Assembly: GCF_000264315.1 (NCBI RefSeq)
Contig: NZ_AJXU01000065.1
Location: 62,001-126,000 of the forward strand
From: Rhodanobacter fulvus Jip2
GTDB taxonomy: Bacteria; Pseudomonadota; Gammaproteobacteria; Xanthomonadales; Rhodanobacteraceae
Reading direction: 5' to 3'
DNA length: 64,000 bases
Below, in pieces: positions 47,741 to 55,870 of the stretch (its first letter is position 1; each line of letters begins with the position of its first letter). The translations under genes and the position numbers were made by a program. Under the pieces are notes generated by a model. The model made no database searches. It saw only the letters and a program-made list of their open reading frames with translations, and had not been told where the DNA came from.

Positions 47741-48146
47741 GTAGAACTCCTGGGTTTAGCAGTGTGGCTGCCGGGAACACGACCGCGTCGGGCAGGCGTG
47801 GGGGATCCGGGATGAAAGCATAGAGGCAGTTCAACGAACCGGGACAATGCCAGTTGACACGGGTGTGTCATGACTGACGACACGGTGCTGCCGTTGCCGT
47901 GCCGTGCCGCCACCCTTGCCGGTCACTGTCGCCAACGCCGCACCCCGCCTGAAACTTGTGGCCCGCTTCGTTTATAATCCGCCGCTGGCATCCGCCTGCC
48001 TTCGACGGGGCCAAGCGGTTGCCGGGGCATCGGGTTGTCTCGCGGCCATGGCGCTACCACTGGCGGCACTGCCGCTGACCATATTATCGGCCAGGCCCGA
48101 AACCTATCGGGCCCGACCGGCATTATCTACTGACTGGAGTACACGC
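47741..48146. other. Divergent mdtA / cytochrome c spacer with long leader
   Basis: The 406-base gap has the palindrome at 47855-47870 and a perfect -10 TATAAT at 47973-47978 on the plus strand, with only a weak -35 (TGAAAC, 47950-47955). Transcription from it would give a leader of roughly 160 bases before the cytochrome gene, with a small hairpin GCCCGA-AACCTA-TCGGGC (about 48094-48111). No coding sequence was recognised. Confidence 0.5.
47855..47870. promoter_or_regulatory. Operator-like palindrome upstream of mdtA
   Basis: TGACAC-GGGT-GTGTCA is a perfect 6-4-6 inverted repeat in the divergent mdtA/cytochrome c spacer. A weak promoter for mdtA (TTGTCC 47847-47842, TATGCT 47822-47817, minus strand, 19-base spacer) lies just downstream of it, a position suited to a TetR- or LysR-type regulator. 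Confidence 0.45.
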
Positions 48147-48680
48147 GTGAGCGGTTCCATGAGCAAATCCGACCAGACAACCATGCGCCAGTTCGCCATC
48201 ATGATCGGCGGCCTCGTGGTGGTGGCGGTAATCCTGATCGTCACGGCGTTGTGCATCTACAACAACGAACCGAAGGAAACCGACCCGACCCAGCCGGCGC
48301 GCGTTACCGAGCGGATCGCTCCGGCCGGCGCCGTGTACGCGGGCGACACCGGCCGTGCCGCGATGCAGGCCGCCGCCGAGGCCGCCACCAAGGCCGCCGC
48401 CTCGCAGGTCGCCTACGGCGGCACCACCGACGGCAAGGAAATCTACGATCACCTGTGCACCAGCTGCCACACCGGCGGCATCGCCGGCGCGCCGAAGCTG
48501 GGCGACAAGGCCAAGTGGGCGCCGCGCCTCGCCGAAGGCATCGACACCCTGGTCAAGCACGCGATCGAGGGCTACCACGGCCCCGACGGCAACTTCATGC
48601 CGCCCAAGGGCGGCAACCCCGCACTGACCGACGAGCAGGTTACGAACGCCGTGCACTGGATCGTCGATCAGGCGAAATAA
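48147..48680 (+). CDS. Membrane-anchored class I cytochrome c (c5 type)
   Basis: The 177-residue protein starts at GTG 48147, seven bases after GGAG; an ATG twelve bases later is possible but poorly spaced. A single membrane helix (about 19-42, FAIMIGGLVVVAVILIVTALCIY) is followed by an Ala-rich linker and a cytochrome domain with the haem site C104-TS-C107-H108 and axial Met in NFMPPKGG. The residues around (YDHLCTSCHTGG, GAPKLGDKAKWAPR) are typical of cytochrome c5. It carries electrons in the periplasm, probably to a terminal oxidase. A terminator follows. Confidence 0.92.
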   Translation: MSGSMSKSDQTTMRQFAIMIGGLVVVAVILIVTALCIYNNEPKETDPTQPARVTERIAPAGAVYAGDTGRAAMQAAAEAATKAAASQVAYGGTTDGKEIYDHLCTSCHTGGIAGAPKLGDKAKWAPRLAEGIDTLVKHAIEGYHGPDGNFMPPKGGNPALTDEQVTNAVHWIVDQAK

Positions 48681-48704
48681 GTCCAGCTCCAATAAAGCAA
48701 AACC

Positions 48705-48733
48705 AACGCCGCCTCCGGGCGGCGTTTTCGTTT
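48705..48733 (+). terminator. Intrinsic terminator after cytochrome c gene
   Basis: AACGCCGCC (48705-48713) pairs with GGCGGCGTT (48718-48726) around TCCG, followed by TTCGTTT. Confidence 0.88.
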
Positions 48734-48836
48734 GCCCCTTCCTCCGTGGGGGACCAATCGGCAGGAAGCCCGATTGCACGACGCAGCCGCCCGAATGCAG
48801 GTTGGGATGGCGGGCGTCGGCTGGCGGGAAGATCAA

Positions 48837-48942
48837 AAGCGACCCCTCCCCAACCCTCCCCTGCGAGCAGGGGAGGGAGCAGAGCAGGAGCGGCGCCGTT
48901 CTACCTCTCCCCCTGCTTGCAGGGGGAGATTGAGAGGGGGTT
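48837..48942. repeat. CTCCCCCTGC palindrome pair, outward arrangement
   Basis: The units GACCCCTCCCCAACCCTCCC-hairpin and CTCTCCCCCTGCTTGCAGGG-AGATTGAGAGGGGGT are the same as at 43047-43151 but in swapped order. The second unit forms the last codons and stop codon of the ACP phosphodiesterase gene on the minus strand. Confidence 0.8.
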
Positions 48943-49560
48943 GCCTGGGCTGGCGACGGGCTGAGTATTACCGCCCGCATTCTCGATCCACCCCCGCGCA
49001 AACTCCCGCAGCTCCGGAAAGAACGCCTCGAACCGCGCCTGCAGCTGCGTCTCCTGCGCCAGCAGCACGGGCAGCGCCGAGTCCAGGGGATTGGCCCGGG
49101 TCAGCCGCTGACCGATGCCGGCCAGGGCCTCGCCAAGGATCACGTCGTCGGCGTACCCGGCGGGCAGCCCCTGCAAGTCCATGTAAGCGCGAAAGCGCCG
49201 CAACGCGGGTGGCAGCAGGGCATCCTGCCGCCACAGCAGCGCGCGCAGATCATCGGAGAACGGCGCCAGCGGCCGCCCGCTCCAGTGCGAGAAATCCCGT
49301 GCCAGGCTGCGGTCGAACCACATGTCCAGCAGGATGCCCGCGTAGCGCCGGTACGGCGGCGGCAACTGCGCCTTGGCCGCCAGCACCTCGGCGTGCGCGT
49401 CGGTGTAGACGTCGATGGCACGATGCAGGCGGATGCCGTCGATGACCCGTGGCGCGAACCGCGCCGGGTCCGGCGTGCCATGCACGAAATCACCCAGCAT
49501 GCCGCCCAGCTGCAAGGCCTCGTCGTCGCCGGCGAGCAAGGTATGGGCCAGGTGGTTCAC
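48901..49560 (-). CDS. acpH: Acyl carrier protein phosphodiesterase
   Basis: The 219-residue protein starts at GTG 49560 (VNHLAHTLLAGDDEALQLGG). The family signature is NHLAH near the start, MLGDFVHG, IRLHRAIDVYTDAH and GILLDMWFDRSLARDF, matching E. coli AcpH. It removes phosphopantetheine from acyl carrier protein. The family is normally about 190-200 residues; the extra tail SISPCKQGER is encoded by a GC-rich palindromic repeat that also gives the TAG stop, so the original C-terminus has been replaced or extended. It diverges from the hydrolase gene with a 48-base gap. Confidence 0.88.
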   Translation of the reverse strand: MNHLAHTLLAGDDEALQLGGMLGDFVHGTPDPARFAPRVIDGIRLHRAIDVYTDAHAEVLAAKAQLPPPYRRYAGILLDMWFDRSLARDFSHWSGRPLAPFSDDLRALLWRQDALLPPALRRFRAYMDLQGLPAGYADDVILGEALAGIGQRLTRANPLDSALPVLLAQETQLQARFEAFFPELREFARGWIENAGGNTQPVASPGNPLSISPCKQGER

Positions 49561-49608
49561 CGGCGCGCCTTGCGGCAGCCGATCCGTCCGGCGGTTATGA
49601 TCGTCCGC

Positions 49609-50301
49609 ATGACTCCCATTGCGCTTCCCGCCGATCCCGTCAGTTTTCCCGAGGAAGCGGCCAGTTTCATGCTGGCCGGACCCGCGGGCAAGCTCGAACT
49701 CATCAGCGACATCGCCGACCCCGGCTGCGCCCGCCGTGGCGTGGCGGTGGTCTGCCACCCGCATCCGCTGCAGGGCGGCACCATGCACAACAAGGTGGTG
49801 ACGATGGTCGAGCGGGCATTGCGCGAATCGGGACTGGACACGGTGCGCTTCAATTTCCGCGGCACCGGTGCGTCCGAAGGCGCGTACGACGAAGGCAACG
49901 GCGAGGGCGACGACCTGGCCGCCGTGGTGACCTGGGTGCGGCGCACGCGGCCGGACGATGCGCTGTGGCTGGCCGGTTTCTCGTTCGGCAGCTACGTCAG
50001 CATCCGCAACGCGGTGCGCCTGCGCGCCGACGCGCTGATCAGCATCGCGCCGCCGGTCGGCCGCTGGGCATTCGAGACGGTCGCGCCGCCCACCTGCCCC
50101 TGGCTGATCGTGCAAGGCGAGGCCGACGAGGTGGTCGAGCCGCAAGCCGTGTTCGACTGGGTGGATGCGTTGAAGCGCAAGCCGGAGCTGGTGCGGATGC
50201 CCGAGACCAGCCACTTTTTCCATCGCCGGCTGATGGACCTGCGCGGCGCCATCAAGCACGCGGTGCGTGGCTGGTTGCCGGCCAAGCGGAGCGGCGCCTG
50301 A
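49609..50301 (+). CDS. Alpha/beta hydrolase (COG2945-like)
   Basis: The 230-residue protein shows the family opening GVAVVCHPHPLQGGTMHNKVV, the oxyanion/strand part FNFRGTGASEG, the nucleophile elbow GFSFGSY with Ser125, an acid in GEADEVV and a late His in TSHFFHRRL. Members are small serine hydrolases without known natural substrate. An in-frame ATG 12 bases earlier is possible. The start lies within the divergent gap to acpH. zapE follows after 55 bases in the same direction. Confidence 0.88.
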   Translation: MTPIALPADPVSFPEEAASFMLAGPAGKLELISDIADPGCARRGVAVVCHPHPLQGGTMHNKVVTMVERALRESGLDTVRFNFRGTGASEGAYDEGNGEGDDLAAVVTWVRRTRPDDALWLAGFSFGSYVSIRNAVRLRADALISIAPPVGRWAFETVAPPTCPWLIVQGEADEVVEPQAVFDWVDALKRKPELVRMPETSHFFHRRLMDLRGAIKHAVRGWLPAKRSGA

Positions 50302-50356
50302 CCGTCACCACGGTTTTCCGCGACGCCACCACGACCCCCGTTTTTTGATCGGCCCC

Positions 50357-51469
50357 ATGCCCGAAACCACGCTTACCCCTTCCGCCCGCTATCTCGACGG
50401 CGTCGCCGCGCATCGCTGGGAATCGGATCCGACCCAGCTGGCCCTGCTGCCCGAATTCGATCGCATGCATGCGGCGCTGTGCGCCGAGCCCGTCGCCGAC
50501 TCCGGCCTGTTTGGACGGCTGAAATCCCTGCTCGCCAGCGAGCCGGCCGCCGCAGTGCCGGGCTTGTACCTGTGGGGTTCGGTCGGTCGCGGCAAGACTT
50601 TCCTGATGGATCTGTTCGTGGCCAGCCTGCCCCACGGCGTCGCGCGGCGGCGGCATTTCCACCGCTTCATGGCCGAGGTGCACGACAGCCTGCGCGCACT
50701 GGGCGAGCGGCAGAGCCCGCTGGACGAAGTGGCGGAAGAGCTGGCCGCGCACTGCCGGGTACTGTGCCTGGACGAGTTTCTGGTCAACGACATCGGCGAC
50801 GCGATGATTCTGGCCAACCTGCTGCAGGCGCTGTTCGAGCGCGGCGTGGCGCTGGTCACCACCTCCAACACCGCGCCGGTCAATCTCTACCGCGACGGTC
50901 TGCAGCGCGCCCGCTTCCTGCCTGCCATCGCGCTGATCGAGCAGCACTGCCACGTGGTGGAAATGGCCTCTTCGCGCGACTGGCGGCTACGCGCGCTGGC
51001 GCAGGCGTCGGTCTACCACTACCCGCCCGGCGCCGAGGCGCACCGGGCGCTGGAGCGTATCTTCGCCAATCAGGCCAGCGGCGAGGTGCGCGAAGGCGGC
51101 AGCGTCCACATCAACGGCCGCGACATCGCGCTGTGCAAGCGCGCCGACAACATCCTGTGGTTCGATTTTCCCGCCCTGTGCGAAGGCCCGCGCGCGGTGG
51201 CCGACTACATCGAGCTGGCCAAGGCCGGGCCCGCGGTGATCGTGGCCAACGTGCCGCAATTCACCGTCTACAGCGAGGATGCGGCGCGCCGTTTCGTGCA
51301 GCTGGTGGACGAGTTCTACGACCGCCGCGTGAAACTGGTGCTGTCCGCCGCCGCGCCGATCACCGAACTGTACGACGGCGAGCGCCTGCGCGCGGAATTC
51401 GGCCGCACCGAGTCACGGCTGATCGAGATGCAGAGCGAGGAGTATCTGGCCAGCGAGCATCTGGCTTGA
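50357..51469 (+). CDS. zapE: Cell division ATPase ZapE (AFG1 family)
   Basis: The 370-residue AAA+ protein has Walker A GSVGRGKTFLMD, the family segments RRRHFHRFMAEVHDSL and VLCLDEFLVNDIGDAMIL (Walker B), and TTSNTAPVNLYRDGLQRARFLPAI. ZapE associates with FtsZ late in division and affects ring stability in E. coli. Length and motifs are normal. MPETTL at 50357 is used as start, since the upstream in-frame extension covers the end of the hydrolase gene. A 95-base palindromic element follows the stop. Confidence 0.95.
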   Translation: MPETTLTPSARYLDGVAAHRWESDPTQLALLPEFDRMHAALCAEPVADSGLFGRLKSLLASEPAAAVPGLYLWGSVGRGKTFLMDLFVASLPHGVARRRHFHRFMAEVHDSLRALGERQSPLDEVAEELAAHCRVLCLDEFLVNDIGDAMILANLLQALFERGVALVTTSNTAPVNLYRDGLQRARFLPAIALIEQHCHVVEMASSRDWRLRALAQASVYHYPPGAEAHRALERIFANQASGEVREGGSVHINGRDIALCKRADNILWFDFPALCEGPRAVADYIELAKAGPAVIVANVPQFTVYSEDAARRFVQLVDEFYDRRVKLVLSAAAPITELYDGERLRAEFGRTESRLIEMQSEEYLASEHLA

Positions 51470-51472
51470 GGC

Positions 51473-51568
51473 CGGGATTTGAGATTGGGGATTCGTAAAA
51501 GCTCAAAGGCGCCGCTCGCTCGGGCGTTTGCTCTTATGAATCCCGAATCCCCAATCCCGAATCCCCAC
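51473..51568. repeat. 95-base GGGATTC element (copy 3)
   Basis: It starts GGGATTTGAGATTGGGGATT, has the inner part GTAAAAGCTCAAAGGCGCCG, and ends with the reverse complement GAATCCCGAATCCCCAATCC. The same element lies in the opposite orientation at 52180-52279. The end supplies the last residues and stop codon of the gene at 51534-52097. Confidence 0.85.
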
Positions 51569-52097
51569 TTGCCGACTGCGCCTGCTGGAACCGCCGATGG
51601 TGGATCAGCAGGCCGCGGTAGTACACGAGGTAGTAACCGACCAGCACGCCGACCACCAGCATCGTCAGCGGGCTGGCGCTGTGGGTTGCCATCGCGTGGC
51701 CCATCGGGTCGTCCACGCTGGGCGGGATCTGCGCGCCGATGAACGCGAAGCGCCAGGCCAGCCGACCCAGCAGCAGCGCCGTGAGCAGCGCGCCGATCCA
51801 GCTGTTGGGCACGTAGCAGTCACCGCGCACGGGGTCGATTTCGAAACGGGTGAGTTTCAGCCCCAGCAGGCCGATGGCGCCGCCGATCAGCATGCCGCCC
51901 AACGCCCCTTCGGCCAGCGCCAGCCGGTGCAGGCCGCTGAGCATCAGCAAGCCGCCGACCACCGCGAAAATGGCCACCCGGAAAACCATGCGCTTGCGCC
52001 GGATCGGCTGGCGACCGAATTGCCGGCTGATCCGGCGCCACATCATCCAGGCGATAAATGGCAGCGCGACGAGGTAACTGAGCATGTGCGCGGGCAT
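51534..52097 (-). CDS. Multi-pass membrane protein, DUF1453/CcdC-like
   Basis: The 187-residue protein has about five predicted membrane segments: MLSYLVALPFIAWMMW, VFRVAIFAVVGGLLMLSGL, ALGGMLIGGAIGLLGLKLT, WIGALLTALLLGRLAWRFAFI and LTMLVVGVLVGYYLVYY. The middle segment FEIDPVRGDCYVPNSWIGALLTALLLGR resembles the CcdC/DUF1453 family; the function is not known. Its last residues (SGDSGLGIRDS) are encoded by the repeat element at 51473-51568, so the real C-terminus may have been altered by repeat insertion. It is bracketed on both sides by inverted copies of that element. Confidence 0.8.
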   Translation of the reverse strand: MPAHMLSYLVALPFIAWMMWRRISRQFGRQPIRRKRMVFRVAIFAVVGGLLMLSGLHRLALAEGALGGMLIGGAIGLLGLKLTRFEIDPVRGDCYVPNSWIGALLTALLLGRLAWRFAFIGAQIPPSVDDPMGHAMATHSASPLTMLVVGVLVGYYLVYYRGLLIHHRRFQQAQSASGDSGLGIRDS

Positions 52098-52179
52098 GGC
52101 GCGATCCGGTGTTGGGATGGCGCCAGCTTAGTGCGGCCGTCGTTGCGCTGACGAGTGACGATTGTCAGTGTGTTTGTGT

Positions 52180-52279
52180 GGGATTGAGGATTGAGGATGG
52201 TGGATTCGTCAGAGCAAAAGCCCGAGCGTGCGGCGCTTTTGAGCTTTTACGAATCTCGAATCACCAATCCCGAATCCCA
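52180..52279. repeat. 95-base GGGATTC element (copy 4, inverted to copy 3)
   Basis: GGGATTGAGGATTGAGGATG, then GAGCAAAAGCCCGAGCGTGC and CGCTTTTGAGCTTTTACGAA, then AATCCCGAATCCC. The inner part is the reverse complement of copy 3, showing these are full copies of one element, not just GATT-rich sequence. It sits between gpmA (stop at 52289) and the membrane protein gene. Confidence 0.85.
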
Positions 52280-52288
52280 TCGCCGGAT

Positions 52289-53032
52289 CTACTTCGCCTT
52301 CCCCTGGTTCGCCACCGCGGCCATCTTCGCCGCGATCGCGTCGGCATCGCCCAGGTAGTAGTGGCGCAGTGGCTTCAGCTCGTCGTCGAATTCATAGACC
52401 AGTGGCACGCCGTTGGGGATGTTCAATTCCACGATGGCGTCGTCGGAAATGCCGTCCAGGTATTTCACCAGCGCGCGCAGGGAATTCCCGTGCGCGGCCA
52501 CCACCACGCGCTGGCCGGCCTTGATCGCCGGCGCCAGCACTTCATGCCAGTACGGCAGCACGCGGGCCACGGTGTCTTTCAGGCATTCGGTGTCGGGGAT
52601 GTCCTTGGGGTCGAGCGTGGCGTAGCGCGGGTCGTTCACCGATTCGTTGGCGCTGCGCTCCAGCGCCGGCGGCGGGATGTCGTAGCTGCGACGCCAGATC
52701 TTCACCTGGTCCTCGCCGAATTTCGTGGCCGTTTCAGCCTTGTTGAGGCCGGTCAGCGCGCCGTAGTGGCGCTCGTTGAGGCGCCAGTCGGTGAGCACCG
52801 GAATCCACATCAGCTCCATTGCATCCTGCACGCCCCACAGTGTGCGCACCGCGCGCTTGAGCACCGAGGTGTGCGCCACGTCGAACGCGTAGCCGGCCTC
52901 TTTCAGCAGACGGCCCGCCTCGGCGGCCTCAGCCATGCCCTGTTCGGTGAGATCGACATCGGCCCAGCCGCTGAAGCGGTTGTCGAGGTTCCACTGGGAT
53001 TGGCCGTGCCGGATCAGGACGAGTTTATGCAT
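52289..53032 (-). CDS. gpmA: 2,3-bisphosphoglycerate-dependent phosphoglycerate mutase
   Basis: The 247-residue glycolytic enzyme interconverts 3- and 2-phosphoglycerate. The phospho-histidine is H9 in [15 protein letters not shown]; other motifs are [27 protein letters not shown] and [16 protein letters not shown]. Length agrees with E. coli GpmA (250). ATG 53032 matches the conserved N-terminus; a further in-frame ATG 54 bases upstream would add an unrelated segment. It diverges from the secreted repeat protein gene. Confidence 0.97.
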   Translation of the reverse strand: MHKLVLIRHGQSQWNLDNRFSGWADVDLTEQGMAEAAEAGRLLKEAGYAFDVAHTSVLKRAVRTLWGVQDAMELMWIPVLTDWRLNERHYGALTGLNKAETATKFGEDQVKIWRRSYDIPPPALERSANESVNDPRYATLDPKDIPDTECLKDTVARVLPYWHEVLAPAIKAGQRVVVAAHGNSLRALVKYLDGISDDAIVELNIPNGVPLVYEFDDELKPLRHYYLGDADAIAAKMAAVANQGKAK

Positions 53033-53179
53033 GGATGGGCGCCGTTTGTGCAGAGGAGGGAAACGATGAATGGTGCAGCCCAGCATCGGGTATCGTCAAA
53101 TGCAGCCCTGCCACAGGTCATGCCAACCCATGGGGGCGCCAGCGCATCTCAAGCCGTCACCCATCACGAGGAACTGCCC

Positions 53180-53824
53180 ATGCGTCGCATCCTGTTTGCC
53201 CTGCTCCTGGTTTTGCCGCTGCTGGCCGCGGCCAGCGACAACGATATCGACAAGATCAATGGTGCCGCGCGGGTGGAGGCCGGGCAGCATGCCGGCGATG
53301 TCAGCACCGTCAATGGCGCGGTGGAGATCGGCGCCGGCGCCATCGTGCAGGAGGCCCAGACCGTCAACGGTGCGGTGACCCTGGGCGAACGCGCGCAGGC
53401 GGCTGAGCTCAATACGGTGAACGGCGCCATCCGCCTCGGCACCGACAGCAAGGTCAACGGCGACGTCGATGCCACCAACGGCAGCGTCGAGCTGGCCAGG
53501 GGCGCCGACATCGGCGGCAAGCTCAGCAACGTCAACGGCGCCATCAAGCTGGACGCGGCGCATGTGGCCGGCGGTATCGAGACGGTGGCCGGGGATATCA
53601 CCGTCGGCGCCGGCTCGCGCGTGGAAGGCGGCATCCTGGTGGACAAGTCCAGCAGCTGGTTTGGCGGGAACGACCGCAAGCCGACCGTGGTGATCGGCCC
53701 GCACGCCGTGGTCAAGGGCACGCTGGAATTTCGCCGCGAGGTGGTGCTGAACGTCAGCGACAGCGCGCAGATCGGGCCGGTGAAGGGCGCCACGGTACAG
53801 AAGTTCAGCGGCGCGAACCCCTAG
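53180..53824 (+). CDS. Secreted beta-solenoid repeat protein of unknown function
   Basis: The 214-residue protein has a signal peptide (MRRILFALLLVLPLLAAAS) and about seven imperfect repeats of around 18 residues built on the pattern TVNGAI-x-LG (for example STVNGAVEIGAGA, QTVNGAVTLGERA, NTVNGAIRLGTDS, SNVNGAIKLDAAH, ETVAGDITVGAGS). This suggests a small right-handed beta-helix, resembling the bactofilin/polymer-forming core but exported. GAGGA lies before ATG. No lipobox or anchor is seen. Its closest relatives and role are unknown to me. Confidence 0.82.
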   Translation: MRRILFALLLVLPLLAAASDNDIDKINGAARVEAGQHAGDVSTVNGAVEIGAGAIVQEAQTVNGAVTLGERAQAAELNTVNGAIRLGTDSKVNGDVDATNGSVELARGADIGGKLSNVNGAIKLDAAHVAGGIETVAGDITVGAGSRVEGGILVDKSSSWFGGNDRKPTVVIGPHAVVKGTLEFRREVVLNVSDSAQIGPVKGATVQKFSGANP

Positions 53825-53835
53825 GGCCCGGCCTA

Positions 53836-53910
53836 TGTGGGAGCGGCTTCAGTCGCGATGCCCTTTCTTGCCGTTCGAGCAAAAGCATCGCGGCTGAAGC
53901 CGCTCCCACA
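53836..53910. repeat. REP pair, GTGGGAGCGGCTTCAG type
   Basis: TGTGGGAGCGGCTTCAGTCG and, inverted, GCATCGCGGCTGAAGCCGCT then CCCACA, separated by about 25 bases, fill the gap between convergent genes. Each unit also contains a short internal palindrome (GGCTTCAGTCGC). Paired copies recur at 58904-58981 and 60012-60089. Confidence 0.85.
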
Positions 53911-53921
53911 ACAGCCATGGG

Positions 53922-54677
53922 CTAACGTGCCAGCCAGCCGCCATCCACGGGCAGTACCGTGCCATGCACGTAATCTGACGCCGCCGAGGCGAGAAACACC
54001 ACCGCACCGGCCAGGTCGGCCGGCACGCCCCAGCGGCCGGCGGGGATGCGCGCCACGATCTCGCGCTGGCGCTTTTCGTCGGCGCGCAGCGCGTTGGTGT
54101 TGTTGGTCTCGAAATAGCCGGGGGCGATCGCGTTGACGTTGATGCCGTGCGCGGCCCACTCGTTGGCCAGCAGCCGGGTCAGCCCCAACAGGCCGGATTT
54201 GCTGGCCGTATAGGAGGCCACCCGGATACCGCCCTGGAACGACAGCATCGAGGCGATGTTGACGATCTTGCCGGGCCGCTTGCGCGCCACCAGCCGCCGC
54301 GCCACGGCTTGGGAAAGGAAGAACACGGTCTTCAGGTTGACGCCCATCACCGCGTCCCAGTCGTCCTCGCTGAAATCCAGCGCGTCGTTGCGGCGGATGG
54401 TGCCGGCGTTGTTGACCAGGATGTCGATGCCGCCCAGCTCGCGCTCGACGGTTTCGATGATGGCGGGGATCGGCGCGGTGGTATCCAGCGACGCCTCGAC
54501 CCAGTGGAAGCGGCGCCCGGCCGCCCGCACCGCTTGGGCGGTGTCGGCCGGATCGGTGCGCCCCACGGCGGCCACGTCGGCACCGGCCTCGGCCAGCGCG
54601 ATCGCCATCGCCTGGCCCAGGCCGGTATTGGCGCCGCTGACCAGCGCCACCTTGCCCTGCAAAGAAAAGGGATTCAT
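53922..54677 (-). CDS. kduD: 2-dehydro-3-deoxy-D-gluconate 5-dehydrogenase
   Basis: The 251-residue short-chain dehydrogenase has the nucleotide site GANTGLGQAMA, NNAG, catalytic Ser in IVNIASMLSFQGG, Y-x3-K in YTASKSG, and the closing PVDGGWLAR. The opening MNPFSLQGKVALVSGANTGLG is typical of KduD, which reduces 5-keto-4-deoxyuronate-derived diketogluconate to KDG. It starts seven bases after kduI with GTGAGG upstream, in one transcription unit. Confidence 0.92.
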   Translation of the reverse strand: MNPFSLQGKVALVSGANTGLGQAMAIALAEAGADVAAVGRTDPADTAQAVRAAGRRFHWVEASLDTTAPIPAIIETVERELGGIDILVNNAGTIRRNDALDFSEDDWDAVMGVNLKTVFFLSQAVARRLVARKRPGKIVNIASMLSFQGGIRVASYTASKSGLLGLTRLLANEWAAHGINVNAIAPGYFETNNTNALRADEKRQREIVARIPAGRWGVPADLAGAVVFLASAASDYVHGTVLPVDGGWLAR

Positions 54678-54684
54678 GGCGACC

Positions 54685-55533
54685 TCACTTCAACTGGCAG
54701 ATGTCGAGCACGTGCATGTCGGTGTAGTCGAGATTCTCGCCGCCCATCGCCCAGATGAAGCAGTAGTTGCTGGTGCCGGCGCCCATGTGGATCGACCACG
54801 GTGGCGACACCACCGCCTCGCCGTCGGCGATCACGATGTGGCGTTGCGCGTCGGGCACGCCCATGAAGTGGTAGACGCGGTCGTTCTCGCCCAGGTCGAA
54901 ATAGAAATACACCTCCGAGCGGCGGTCGTGCAGGTGCGGCGGCATGGTGTTCCACACGCTGCCGGGCTTGAGCACGGTCAGCCCCAGCAGCAGCTGCGAT
55001 GAGGCGCAGGTGGCCGGCACGATGTACTGGTAGATGGTGCGCTCGTTGGAGGTTTCCAGCGCGCCGCGCTCCAGCGCCACGGCCTGGTCGATCGGGATGT
55101 GCTTCAGCTCGAAGCGCGCGTGGGCCGGGGTGGAGATCAGGTAGAAGCGCGCCGGGTTGGCCGGATCCACCGACTCGAAACTCACCTCGGCGCTGCCCAT
55201 CGGCACGTAAAGGCCATCCTTGGGCTGCATTTCGAATGTCTGGCCGTCGACACGGATGCGGCCCACGCCGCCGCCCACGTTGACCGCGCCCAGCTCGCGC
55301 CGCTGCAGGAACGGCTGGCCGGCGGCGGAGGCCGGCTCGGTCTGCTGCGGCAGCGCCAGCACCTGTTTCACCGGGGCGGCGCCGCCGATCACGAAACGCT
55401 CGTTGTGGCTGTAGTTGAGGCGGATCTCGTCGGCGGCAAACAGATCGCTCATCAGGTAGCGGTCGCGCAGCTGGTCGTTGCTGGCGCCGTCCATCATGTC
55501 GGGGTGGGTGGCGTGGTAGGTCTTCTGGTACAT
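54685..55533 (-). CDS. kduI: 5-dehydro-4-deoxy-D-glucuronate isomerase
   Basis: The 282-residue cupin enzyme isomerises 5-keto-4-deoxyuronate, the unsaturated product of pectin or other polyuronate lyases. Metal-binding motifs appear in [18 protein letters not shown] and the later [24 protein letters not shown]. Length equals the family (about 278). It begins [18 protein letters not shown] with GAGGA before ATG, and is first in the kduI-kduD unit, divergent from uxaA. Confidence 0.95.
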   Translation of the reverse strand: MYQKTYHATHPDMMDGASNDQLRDRYLMSDLFAADEIRLNYSHNERFVIGGAAPVKQVLALPQQTEPASAAGQPFLQRRELGAVNVGGGVGRIRVDGQTFEMQPKDGLYVPMGSAEVSFESVDPANPARFYLISTPAHARFELKHIPIDQAVALERGALETSNERTIYQYIVPATCASSQLLLGLTVLKPGSVWNTMPPHLHDRRSEVYFYFDLGENDRVYHFMGVPDAQRHIVIADGEAVVSPPWSIHMGAGTSNYCFIWAMGGENLDYTDMHVLDICQLK

Positions 55534-55870
55534 GTCTGGTCCTCATGCGGTGGGCGCGCGGCGTTCAGGGAGCGCGTGGGTCGGCAGGCCGCCGGAGCGG
55601 GTCGACGGCGGTGGGCCTGCGGCGGCCGTCGACGGTGATGAGCCCCATCATAGCCATCTGGGCAGGTTTTGGTGACCGGTGTCATCGGAGGCTGGAGAAA
55701 TGCCCGTTGCCCCGCTCGGGGGAGGATCACCGCCGTGGTGGCCGGTGACTTCCGGGATGTCCTCCGACCCGGATTCGGGTGTAGCGTGGCGGTTTCATCG
55801 GCCACGATGCTCGACAAGCCTGCGCCGTGGCGCTCCAATGACACCGGTTACTTGTTTGCATCCCAAATCT
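55534..55870. promoter_or_regulatory. Divergent kduI / uxaA control region with paired operator motif
   Basis: The 337-base spacer has the word ATGACACCGGT at 55838-55848 (plus strand) and its reverse complement ACCGGTGTCAT at 55674-55684. Each is one half of a palindrome centred on CCGG (55844-55847 and 55675-55678), with the other half degenerate. One site lies near each divergent gene. A LacI- or GntR-family hexuronate repressor is the likely binder; none is encoded in the window. Confidence 0.55.

Noticed and set aside
43799-47815. A 1338-codon open frame on the plus strand opposite mdtB and mdtA
   Set aside because: The translation is compositionally odd (RQHRDGHRDG-like) and antisense to well-formed RND pump genes.
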